In this document: piece after piece, positions 1 through 7,920 of the stretch
Numbering within the stretch: the stretch's first letter is position 1
How the letters are laid out: each line of letters opens with the position of its first letter
Assembly: GCF_014635825.1 (NCBI RefSeq)
Contig: NZ_BMDO01000002.1
Coordinates: 248,001 to 312,000, forward strand
Source of the DNA: Mucilaginibacter galii
GTDB taxonomy: Bacteria > Bacteroidota > Bacteroidia > Sphingobacteriales > Sphingobacteriaceae
Length of the DNA stretch: 64,000 bases
Reading direction: 5' to 3'
The notes under the pieces: generated by a model
Told to the model about the DNA's origin: nothing
The model's database searches: none
The model's input: only the letters and a program-made list of their open reading frames with translations
Translations under genes and position numbers: made by a program

Positions 1-456
1 GGCTTTGAGCAGCAAATTGTCGGCGGTTGAACCGGCCAGCAGCCAAAGTTCAATACTACCTTTGCCCAGCATAGGGTCGTGAATGGTATACAGCATAGAA
101 CCAGCACGGTAACGGGCCTCGATGCTTTGCGCATTAATAAGCCATTTACTTTCGGTTCCGTTTACTATACCTAACTTGAGGTTGCCGCCCATACCAGAAA
201 GGTATAAGGCAAATTCAGGCAAATCGCCGGCCTCCACTCTAAAAGCGGTATTGGTGCCGTATATGGCCCGGTTAAAACGGCGTGTGCCGTTGTTAATTAC
301 AAAATCCTTACCATCGGGCCGGTAACGCATACTCCGCTCAATACCATGCCAGGGTGTACCGGTGGTTTGTGCAGTTGCCTGGGGGCCATAAAAGGTAGAC
401 AGGCATCCGGCTAAAAACGCCAGTACCCTAAGTTTTTTAAATTCAGCTATTATCAC
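1..456 (-). CDS. Secreted DUF4450-like protein, N-terminal part (runs off the window)
   Basis: The minus strand is open from a GTG at 456 to the window edge (152 codons); an in-frame TAA lies just upstream of that GTG and no ATG comes earlier. The N-terminus is a signal peptide ending near 'PQATAQ'. It also has an LAGC lipobox-like site at Cys18, so secretion or lipidation are both possible. The mature start reads 'WHGIERSMRYRPDGKDF' and continues with 'NGTRRFNRAIYGTNTAF', which I remember as the start of DUF4450-type proteins found in Bacteroidota polysaccharide loci; this is recall, not a search. Catalytic function is unknown. It is divergent from the GH97 gene and shares its 296-bp upstream region. 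Confidence 0.6.
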   Translation of the reverse strand, partial: MIIAEFKKLRVLAFLAGCLSTFYGPQATAQTTGTPWHGIERSMRYRPDGKDFVINNGTRRFNRAIYGTNTAFRVEAGDLPEFALYLSGMGGNLKLGIVNGTESKWLINAQSIEARYRAGSMLYTIHDPMLGKGSIELWLLAGSTADNLLLKA

Positions 457-752
457 GATATATTCTTAGACCACCGGCATGCCTGCCATGGTTGGCTTTA
501 AATAAAATCAGGGGCGATAATTCCCTAAAGGTGTGCAAACGTTAAGAAATATCAAAATTTAATTTACTGTATACAGGACAGGCAATGACGATTATAATAA
601 GTGTATAAATGAAAAATAATAATTTAAACCAAATATTTTTAAGGCAACTTTTGTTTATTTGTATTGATAACCAATTAACTATTTATAAGATCAGGGACTG
701 TACCTGCACTGTTGCGCGGTATGTTTATGCCTTGAAACTGTGATTTAAGCCT
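457..752. other. Divergent intergenic region between DUF4450-like gene and GH97 gene
   Basis: This 296-bp AT-rich region must carry promoters for both flanking genes. I see no exact TAnnTTTG element on either strand. An AGGACAGG at 575-582 resembles the AGGAYGGT elements found upstream of other glycan genes in this window, but without a clear 10-bp partner. No RNA gene or open frame with coding character was seen. Confidence 0.5.
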
Positions 753-2687
753 ATGAAGATCATTAAACTTGTTACACTAACATTGCTGCTTCCTTTGCTG
801 CTTAAAGCGGCGCCCAATGCACCATTTGTTGTTAAAAGCCCTAATGGTAAAATTGTGGTTAAGGTGGGCTTAACCGGAGGTAAATTAAACTATGAAGTTA
901 GCCGCAACAATGAGCCCGTTATTTTAAGCTCAAAGCTTGGGCTGGTTAGGGAAGACCAGGATTTCTCAAAGGGATTAGCCATGGTATCGGTACCCGAAGA
1001 ACTTGGAGTGATCGATCATTATGAACTGGCTACGGCCAAACGCAAGAACATCACTTATAAAGCTACCCTACAATATTTTCATTTAAAAAATGCCAAAGGC
1101 AAATTGATGGACGTTATTTTTCAGGTCTCTAATGATGGCGTGGCTTTCCGCTATCATTTTCCCGATAAATCTACCGATGTAAAGAAGATCACAGTCGAGG
1201 TAACTTCTTATAAATTTAGTACGCAAACTAAGGGCTGGCTACAGCCTATGTCGGTTGCTAAAACAGGATGGGCGCAAACTAACCCATCTTACGAAGAATA
1301 TTATGAGCAGGGTGTTGCCGTGGGTATGCCTTCGCCTATGAAGGCAGGATGGGTTTACCCGGCCTTGTTTCAAAGTGGCAACAACTGGGCTTTAATTACC
1401 GAAACATTTCCTGATGGCGATTATTGCGCTACCCGTTTAAAGGCCGAATCGTCGGGAGGGGAGTACAGTGTAGGTTTCCCGGACCCGGTAGAAATTTTTC
1501 CGGGCGGTGCTTTAGGGCCGCAATCTAAATTACCCTGGTACACGCCTTGGCGCATTATCACCTTAGGGTCTTTAAAAACTATTACAGAATCTACTCTGGG
1601 TACCGATGTAGCCACTCATGCACCTAAGATGGACCTATCATTCATAAAGCCTGGTCAGGCATCATGGAGCTGGGTTATCATGAAAGACGACTCTACCAAA
1701 TACAGTGTGCAAAAACGCTTTATTGATTATGCCGCCAGCATGAAATGGGAGTACTGCTTAATTGATGCTGATTGGGACCGCAAAATAGGGTATGAGAAAA
1801 TTGAAGAACTCGCTAATTACGCCAAAACCCGTAACGTAGGGTTATTGCTTTGGTATAACTCGGCAGGCAGCTGGAATACCGCGCCGTACACGCCGCGCGA
1901 TAAAATGCTTACCCACGAAAGCCGCGCTAAAGAATTTGAACGCTTAAGTAAAATGGGTATTAAGGGTGTTAAAATTGACTTTTTCGGCGGCGATGGTCAA
2001 TCCATGATCCAGTATTACCATGCCATATTGAAGGATGCGTTGACTTACAAGTTACTGGTCAATTTTCATGGTGCTACCTTGCCGCGTGGTTTGCAGCGTA
2101 CCTACCCTAACCTGGTAAGTGTAGAAGCCATTAAGGGAATGGAGTTTGCTACTTTTGAGCAAAGGAACCAGGATATACAGGCACAGCATTGCGCCACAAT
2201 TCCGTTTGTACGCAACGTTTTCGATCCTATGGATTTTACGCCCATGGTATTTGGGCAAATCCCTAAAATCAAACGCAAAACTACCAATGCATTTCAATTG
2301 GCTTTGCCGGTACTGTTCCTTTCGGGTGTGCAGCACATGGCCGAAACGGATGAAAGCATGGCTTCGGCCCCTGATTATGTTAAAAGCTTTTTACGCCAGT
2401 TGCCCGGCCAATGGGATGATGTACGTTTTGTAAACGGCTACCCCGGTAAACTGGCCATCATAGCCCGTAAAACCGGCAACCGCTGGGTAATTGCCGGGGT
2501 AAACGGCGAAAACGTAGAAAAGGATATTAAACTTGATTTGTCGTTTTTCAAGAAATACACCCGCCGCACTTTGATCAACGATGGCGATAGCGAATTTTCA
2601 TTTGCTACTAATAATGTAAGCGCAGCAAATGCTCAAACTGTTAAGGTAAAAGGTAACGGTGGTTTCGTATTGACGCTGATGCAATAG
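753..2687 (+). CDS. GH97 family glycoside hydrolase, retaining (alpha-galactosidase-like) type
   Basis: The protein has 644 residues, the usual GH97 length, with a signal peptide (about residues 1-20) and periplasmic or outer-membrane location. An N-terminal beta-sandwich (about 25-270) precedes a TIM barrel and a C-terminal beta domain. Two landmarks are visible: 'GVKIDFFGGD' with Asp409, and 'SVEAIKGME' with Glu458. In GH97 an Asp at the first site is known to be the nucleophile of retaining members such as Bacteroides alpha-galactosidase BtGH97b. Inverting SusB-type alpha-glucosidases lack it. This protein therefore looks like the retaining group (inference by motif position). The flanking gene at 2.8-5.3 kb is convergent and a CCCTCC repeat lies between them. 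It may remove alpha-galactosyl side groups. Confidence 0.9.
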   Translation: MKIIKLVTLTLLLPLLLKAAPNAPFVVKSPNGKIVVKVGLTGGKLNYEVSRNNEPVILSSKLGLVREDQDFSKGLAMVSVPEELGVIDHYELATAKRKNITYKATLQYFHLKNAKGKLMDVIFQVSNDGVAFRYHFPDKSTDVKKITVEVTSYKFSTQTKGWLQPMSVAKTGWAQTNPSYEEYYEQGVAVGMPSPMKAGWVYPALFQSGNNWALITETFPDGDYCATRLKAESSGGEYSVGFPDPVEIFPGGALGPQSKLPWYTPWRIITLGSLKTITESTLGTDVATHAPKMDLSFIKPGQASWSWVIMKDDSTKYSVQKRFIDYAASMKWEYCLIDADWDRKIGYEKIEELANYAKTRNVGLLLWYNSAGSWNTAPYTPRDKMLTHESRAKEFERLSKMGIKGVKIDFFGGDGQSMIQYYHAILKDALTYKLLVNFHGATLPRGLQRTYPNLVSVEAIKGMEFATFEQRNQDIQAQHCATIPFVRNVFDPMDFTPMVFGQIPKIKRKTTNAFQLALPVLFLSGVQHMAETDESMASAPDYVKSFLRQLPGQWDDVRFVNGYPGKLAIIARKTGNRWVIAGVNGENVEKDIKLDLSFFKKYTRRTLINDGDSEFSFATNNVSAANAQTVKVKGNGGFVLTLMQ

Positions 2688-2697
2688 TATAGCGTCT

Positions 2698-2793
2698 AAA
2701 CCCCTCCCTGCCCTCCCGAGGGGGGAACTTATCCTGCTTCACAGTTCCCTCCCGAGGGGTGCAGTTGGTTGAGCGTTGGCAGGGAGGGGTTTA
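2698..2793. repeat. CCCTCC-type palindromic intergenic repeat, long copy
   Basis: The element fills the gap between the convergent GH97 and MG2-protein genes. Its ends are inverted (AAACCCCTCCCTGCC and GGCAGGGAGGGGTTT) and its interior holds two CCCTCCCGAGGGG hairpins. The right half (2743-2791) matches 40521-40575 closely, which marks it as a member of a dispersed family. It could also act as a bidirectional terminator-like hairpin, but there is no clean U-tract. Confidence 0.8.
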
Positions 2794-2816
2794 TACGCTT
2801 TACAATCCTATATTCA

Positions 2817-5291
2817 TCACTTCACACTATAAGTTTTTACCGCGGTGAAAGGTACGCCTGTATTGGTAATACCTTGCACTACCACCCTAACGGTGGTTTT
2901 GCTGTCGCTGTTGTAATAGCTTATAGCGCTGCGGCCGTTTTGTACGGTGCTGCCGTTGGGTTCCCAGTGCAGGGTAGCGCGGCTATCTGTACGTGTATCG
3001 TTTTTGGTTTGATTGTACATGGGTTTGTAAAAGTCGCGGGCTTCGTAATAACCGTTCACTTCAGCCTGTATGGCACCCGGTTCGGGTTTTTTAAAGGCAT
3101 CGGGTTTTAGGGTTAGATAGATAACGAAAACCGGTCCTATAGCTGATGGGTTTTTGCTGTTGAAACGCTCGCGCGGGCTGGCATCGGCAGCGCTGTCGGG
3201 CGTTACCATGAGCGATTGCCCGGCAATGAGTTTTTTGATTACCACCTGATCAACTGACGATACCGGCAAATCTAAATAAGAGTTCGATATCATACTGGTT
3301 ACCTCCGCCGGATCGGCATCGGTAAACAAGGCATCGCGGTTATTGATCACAAAGCGTGGTGTAAGCTGCTTCCCATCAGCCATAAAAAACAAGCGATTGT
3401 TCTCTGCGTCTACCCGTGCCTGGGTGGAGGCAAATTGTATGTAATCGCGCAGGGTATTATACCGGTAATCCTCAGGTTTTACCTTTAAAACTTCATCTTT
3501 ATACCCAAATGAGGTAACGGCGCGGTCGCGCAGCACCAAGGGGTTATTATTCTTTACCTGCACTTCTTTCAGGCGTATTAATGTATCGCTCAGGCTGCGT
3601 TGCTTGGCCTGCGTTACCTGTTTTACCAGCGCTGCTGTACCGGCGGGCGATAGCTTTACCGGAGTGCCGTTATCTAACTGATAATTCTCTACAGACGGGC
3701 GGTTGGTGTTTAACGAGTCGAGTGTTATAATGCCCAGGGCTTTACCTTTTGCATCTTTGGAGTTTAAACGGAGGCTTTGCGGGCCATAAAGCTGCAGGTT
3801 ATCAAAGTAGTATTTCCCGGTGGCATCGGTTTGTGCAGAAAACAGGCGTCCGTTGGTAGCTTTGGCGGCAATCAGGGTTATATTAGCTCCCGGTAGTGCA
3901 ATGTTTTTCTTGTCCTGCACCTTGCCCGAAATACTTAAGCCTTGCTCGGGAATGTAAGCAATACGCAAAGCCGTATCCGCCAGTCGTTTCCAAACAAAAT
4001 CGCGCCAGCCTTGAGTAAGTAGTAACAAGTCGAGCTGTTTAAAGCGCTGCACATTGGTGGTGTCAAAGTACCTGGCAGCATAGGCAATATCGCCTTTTAA
4101 TTCCGATTGCAGTAATAAGTAGGAGGTAATGTTCCCCTCCTCGGGTGCAACCAGGCCGGCATCAACAGCCGACATGGAGAAGTTACTTCCTAATGATTGA
4201 CCTTTATTATCCGTGAGTAACACGTTGGCCACCACTTGTTCGCGTGTGGTGTAAGTGCTCTTGTTGAGGTTTAGTTTTAAATTGATCTTTGCAAAATGCT
4301 CATTATAAATCAACCGCTCACAGTTGGGTTTTTGCTGTGCATCATATAAAGTAAGGCTGCATATACCTCCCGGCAACTGCGATGCAGGTATAATTACAGC
4401 CGCCGTGTTGCCCTTAAGCTGTAAGGTTTGTTGAAAAGTTAATTTGCCATAGCTGCGTGCTTTAAGCGTTAAAGTTTGGTTAGCGTACTGCGCCGCAGCT
4501 TGTTCGCTGCAACTAATTACAGCATACAAGGTAGTATCCTTTTTTAACATCTTTAGTGCAAGGCCACTGCTTAATGGTGCAGGAAGATCTGTAGTTGTAA
4601 CTTTTCGGCCAATTGTATACTTGGCTTTGTAGGTTTGCCCGGCTAAAGGTAATAGTGTAAACATGCCCATGCCCAGGGTATCGGTCGCGAAATTAGCTAC
4701 CGTATCGCCAGAGGATGAAAAGATTGCACCTTTTACGGTTAGCCCTTTTTTGGCCGAGGCCTCAGCCTTAACGGCAACCAAACTGCTTACCCCGGCAACT
4801 AAAGAGCCACCTTCGGGGAAAAAGCGTACTACTTCTTCCTTAGCAATGGTATTAGAAGCCGCTGCTGGTTTTACACTTACGACAGTGATGTTTTTCTCAA
4901 AAATAAAATTATCGCCAAAGTTGCGCATCCAGTTGGTGTATGCCCTGAGGCGGTAGTTGCCTGCCCTGATAGAATCGGGCATTTTAAGGTCGCCTTTGCC
5001 TAAGCCGTTATTTAATGCAATAATTTCATGAAAAAGCATTTGATTGGCCGGGCCAATAAGCTCTACATAAAGGTTTTTGCTGGTACCTATGAGCCGACCG
5101 TCTTGCGCATTAGTTAAATAGGCTTTATACCAAAGGTCGTCTCCGGGGGTGTAAATCTGCCGATCTGTATGAAGATAAACATTCTCAAAAAAGAGCTTTA
5201 CCTCCTTTTTAGGCGTATTGTTTTGGGCATAGCAAGATAGTACAGTAAGCAGCCATACTGCACAGGCAAGTAGCAATCTGAATTTTTTCAC
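2817..5291 (-). CDS. MG2 / carboxypeptidase-regulatory-like surface protein with plug-like C-terminus
   Basis: I place the start at a GTG (5291), which gives a normal signal peptide 'VKKFRLLLACAVWLL'. The ATG at 5351 would add 20 hydrophilic residues in front of it. The protein has about 824 residues. After the signal comes an MG2-like domain with 'VYLHTDRQIYTPGDDLWYKA', typical of macroglobulin-like Bacteroidota proteins. A carboxypeptidase-regulatory-like domain follows ('LPGANITLIAAK...DATGKYYFDNL'), then a region resembling a TonB-receptor plug, but no beta-barrel. A 'TVLSC' lipobox-like site is possible. Such proteins are usually annotated as TonB-dependent receptor plug or carboxypeptidase-like proteins of unknown role. 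A surface or periplasmic binding role is inference. It appears monocistronic. Confidence 0.75.
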   Translation of the reverse strand: MKKFRLLLACAVWLLTVLSCYAQNNTPKKEVKLFFENVYLHTDRQIYTPGDDLWYKAYLTNAQDGRLIGTSKNLYVELIGPANQMLFHEIIALNNGLGKGDLKMPDSIRAGNYRLRAYTNWMRNFGDNFIFEKNITVVSVKPAAASNTIAKEEVVRFFPEGGSLVAGVSSLVAVKAEASAKKGLTVKGAIFSSSGDTVANFATDTLGMGMFTLLPLAGQTYKAKYTIGRKVTTTDLPAPLSSGLALKMLKKDTTLYAVISCSEQAAAQYANQTLTLKARSYGKLTFQQTLQLKGNTAAVIIPASQLPGGICSLTLYDAQQKPNCERLIYNEHFAKINLKLNLNKSTYTTREQVVANVLLTDNKGQSLGSNFSMSAVDAGLVAPEEGNITSYLLLQSELKGDIAYAARYFDTTNVQRFKQLDLLLLTQGWRDFVWKRLADTALRIAYIPEQGLSISGKVQDKKNIALPGANITLIAAKATNGRLFSAQTDATGKYYFDNLQLYGPQSLRLNSKDAKGKALGIITLDSLNTNRPSVENYQLDNGTPVKLSPAGTAALVKQVTQAKQRSLSDTLIRLKEVQVKNNNPLVLRDRAVTSFGYKDEVLKVKPEDYRYNTLRDYIQFASTQARVDAENNRLFFMADGKQLTPRFVINNRDALFTDADPAEVTSMISNSYLDLPVSSVDQVVIKKLIAGQSLMVTPDSAADASPRERFNSKNPSAIGPVFVIYLTLKPDAFKKPEPGAIQAEVNGYYEARDFYKPMYNQTKNDTRTDSRATLHWEPNGSTVQNGRSAISYYNSDSKTTVRVVVQGITNTGVPFTAVKTYSVK

Positions 5292-5388
5292 GGGAAATTG
5301 TTTATCTGTTAAAAGACGGTTTAAATGGTTGTTAAAATTACAAATTCCCAACTATTATTTTAATGATTATTACAAAAGTCCAAATAAT

Positions 5389-5406
5389 AGGATGGTGCAG
5401 GATGGT
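5389..5406 (+). promoter_or_regulatory. Tandem AGGATGGT element, 10-bp period
   Basis: Two identical AGGATGGT octamers start at 5389 and 5399, one helical turn apart. A related tandem (AGGACGGT and AGGATACC, also 10 bp apart) lies about 100 bp upstream of the large enzyme operon at 37661-37678 on the other strand. Direct repeats on one DNA face are typical of dimeric activator sites, for example AraC-like or hybrid two-component regulators. The regulator itself is not in the window. Confidence 0.4.
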
Positions 5407-5510
5407 TGAATGATAATAAGTAGATAGTTTTAGTAACTGATAATATAGTATTGTTTGCCCCATCTTCAGGCAATTGCTTATTAATCAAAACCAATTGTAA
5501 AACCGAACAT

Positions 5511-5603
5511 ATGAATAAAAGTTTACTTACGTCTTCATTGGCTAAAACTAAGCCTGTACCAAAATTCGTCAAATTGACACTTATTAGCAGTCTCTTGTCT
5601 TAG
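5511..5603 (+). CDS. Possible leader peptide or truncated SusC N-terminus (30 aa)
   Basis: An ATG at 5511 opens a 30-codon frame ending at a TAG (5601-5603). The peptide begins 'MNKSLLTSSLAKTKPVPKF' and then turns hydrophobic (VKLTLISSLLS). This layout, basic residues followed by a hydrophobic stretch, is like the start of many SusC signal peptides. The frame hits two more stops soon after, so no barrel follows. It begins about 105 bp after the tandem AGGATGGT element and 66 bp before the FAS1 start. It could be a relic of a lost SusC gene, a leader peptide, or chance. Confidence 0.25.
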   Translation: MNKSLLTSSLAKTKPVPKFVKLTLISSLLS

Positions 5604-5668
5604 GCTGTAGCTTAAGCCTTGTATTGCAGCCGCTTTCTATAAAAAATCTAACAGTTATTAGATATTCT

Positions 5669-7903
5669 ATGATGTATAAATTACTTAAAAATTTATTTCT
5701 GTTTTTTTGCGTGGTCGTATTTTTCGGAGGCTGCCGTAAAGAAGCCTTTGATGCCTATTACGGCCGTCCCGATAATTTACAACCACCTATATATCAGGTG
5801 TTGAGCATTAAGGGAAATTTTACTTCCTTATTAGCGATCATTGATAAATCGGGATATAAAAGCACCCTGTCTGCAGCTGGTTACTGGACGTTTTTTGCCC
5901 CTAACGATGAGGCATTCAAGAAGTATTTTACCGAAAATAATACTTCTTTAGCTGCTATTGACTCTACTACAGCCCGTAAACTTGTTACTTACTGTCTTGT
6001 TTTCAACGCGTTTCAAACCAATCATATTGCCGATTACCAGGCACCTACCGGTTGGGTAGCCAACAACGCATACAAGCGCCGTACAGCTTATTATGATGGT
6101 TTTTATACTGATAATGGTCCTGATGGTCCTGCAACGGTATTGCTTTCGGCTAACCGCAATGCTAATACCTTTGTGTTTGGCGATAATAACAATAAGTATA
6201 TTCCTTATTTTTACTCGTCGTACATGTCGTCTAAAAATTTGGGTGCGGCAGATTATAATTATTTCTTCCCTAATACGCCATACACCGGTTTTAACGTAGT
6301 AGATGCAAGTGTAGTTAATAAAGACCTTATAGCCGAAAACGGTGTAATTCATGAAATTGACCGTGTAATACAGCCGTTGCCAAGCATTGAGCAAAAGCTA
6401 GCCGGCAATACCCAATACAGTGAGTTTAAGAAGCTGTTCGATCGTTTCATGGTGAGTTACATTTTAAATAATGATGCCGCCAGCCGTTATAATATACTAA
6501 CAGGCAAAACTAGTAAGGTTTATATTAAGCAATATGCCGCCTTACTGGCCTTTGCTTTAGGTAACGAAAACTATGTTAAGGCACAGGATAACGACGGCCA
6601 GTCTGAGGGTTACTCTATGTTAGCGCCAAATAATGAGGCTTTTACTAAATATCTTAATGAGGTCATATTAGAGTTTTATGGTACCGTTGATAAACTGCCA
6701 AGCTCCATAGTTGCCGATTTGCTGAACGCCCACTTGTTTAGCACCACACTTTGGCCTACCAAATTTTCCACTACCAACAACTTTTTAGGCGAGCCTGGCC
6801 GCATCAGCGCCAGCAACAACGTAACTGATAGGCAGTTTTGCAGCAACGGAATATTTTATGGTACTAATGCAGTACAGCAGGCCAACGTGTTTAGCACTGT
6901 TTATGGCCGTGCTTACTTAGATCCTAATTATTCGTTAATGAGCAGGGTGTTGAGTAACATGAAAGCAACTATAACCAACCCGGGTTTGCAATTTACTATT
7001 TTTATGGTGCCCGATGTTACCTTGCGTTCGTTAGGGTATGATTACAGCACCGCTACCTCTCAATATACATATACTTTAAACGGTACAACCACCAGCGGTA
7101 ACGGTCCGCGCGATAATTTGCAGCGCATTATTAACCTGCATGTGATCTCAACACCTAATAAAGAACTAAACAACCTGAATAGCCAAGGCATTATTGAAGC
7201 CTACGGCAGTGAGTATATTAAATGGAATAACAATACGGTATTTGCAGGCGGTAATCTCGAGTCTACCAATGCTTCATACAAAGCAATACCTGTGGTTAAC
7301 TCCAGAGATTATTCAAATGGCCGCGTTTATTACCTGCCTGCGGGCGCTATGCTTTACCCAACCGGTACTGTGGCTTCGCAAATTGCAGTAAACGCAACAA
7401 CGCCAACCTCGCCTTACTATAGCTTTTACCAGTATCTGATCAACTCAACAGCTTATAATACGGTCGCCGGCGAAATTGCCGGTTTCATAAGCGGAGCAAA
7501 CTATACCGTATTTATTCCTACCAATGCTGCAATACTGCAAGCCGTACGTGATGGAATATTACCAGGTACCATTACCAACAATGCACTTACAACGGCTTCT
7601 TTCAACCCGGCATCGGTTGATGATAGGGCCAAGGTTGCGCGTTTTATACAGTTTCATATCCTGAATGGTATTAGTATAGCTGCCGACGGGCAAAAGAGCC
7701 CCAATGGTGCGGGTTTCCCAACCTTCCTGACCAACTCGGTGGGCGATAAGCTGGAACTGATCATTAACAATCAGCCCAATAATTTGAAAGTAACCGATAA
7801 TCAGGGCCGTGTGGCTACAGTGGTTAATGGCAGTGCCAGCAACTATTTAGGTACCCGCACATTGCTGCACCAGATTGACAACTATTTACGATATAACTTT
7901 TAA
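5669..7903 (+). CDS. Four-repeat fasciclin (FAS1) surface lipoprotein
   Basis: The start is set at the ATG at 5669, because 'MMYKLLKNLFLFFCVV' then forms a lipoprotein signal with a 'FFGGC' lipobox (Cys22); an in-frame ATG at 5624 would add 15 residues. The 744-residue protein shows four FAS1-type cores: 'TFFAPNDEAF' near 73, 'SMLAPNNEAF' near 316, 'IFMVPDVTLR' near 444 and 'VFIPTNAAIL' near 613. FAS1 domains are known as adhesion or ligand-binding modules. The residues after Cys22 (RKEA) would suit export to the cell surface (inference). It is the first full gene of a seven-gene operon and stops 17 bp before SusC. A role as glycan- or glycoprotein-capturing partner of the SusCD complex is inference. 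Confidence 0.88.
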   Translation: MMYKLLKNLFLFFCVVVFFGGCRKEAFDAYYGRPDNLQPPIYQVLSIKGNFTSLLAIIDKSGYKSTLSAAGYWTFFAPNDEAFKKYFTENNTSLAAIDSTTARKLVTYCLVFNAFQTNHIADYQAPTGWVANNAYKRRTAYYDGFYTDNGPDGPATVLLSANRNANTFVFGDNNNKYIPYFYSSYMSSKNLGAADYNYFFPNTPYTGFNVVDASVVNKDLIAENGVIHEIDRVIQPLPSIEQKLAGNTQYSEFKKLFDRFMVSYILNNDAASRYNILTGKTSKVYIKQYAALLAFALGNENYVKAQDNDGQSEGYSMLAPNNEAFTKYLNEVILEFYGTVDKLPSSIVADLLNAHLFSTTLWPTKFSTTNNFLGEPGRISASNNVTDRQFCSNGIFYGTNAVQQANVFSTVYGRAYLDPNYSLMSRVLSNMKATITNPGLQFTIFMVPDVTLRSLGYDYSTATSQYTYTLNGTTTSGNGPRDNLQRIINLHVISTPNKELNNLNSQGIIEAYGSEYIKWNNNTVFAGGNLESTNASYKAIPVVNSRDYSNGRVYYLPAGAMLYPTGTVASQIAVNATTPTSPYYSFYQYLINSTAYNTVAGEIAGFISGANYTVFIPTNAAILQAVRDGILPGTITNNALTTASFNPASVDDRAKVARFIQFHILNGISIAADGQKSPNGAGFPTFLTNSVGDKLELIINNQPNNLKVTDNQGRVATVVNGSASNYLGTRTLLHQIDNYLRYNF

Positions 7904-7920
7904 CGATTCAGGACCACCTT

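Larger units (their letters stand above)
5292..5668. other. Upstream region of the FAS1-SusCD operon
   Basis: The region lies between the start codons of two divergent genes. It holds a tandem AGGATGGT pair (5389-5406) and a 30-residue reading frame resembling a SusC-type leader (5511-5603), both listed separately. A TTTG at 5454-5457 is preceded by TATTG, one base off the TAnnTTTG consensus. No RNA gene was recognised. Confidence 0.5.

Noticed and set aside
5360..5572. 70-codon minus-strand frame upstream of the FAS1 operon
   Set aside because: No family resemblance. It overlaps the tandem regulatory element and the SusC-leader-like frame on the other strand.
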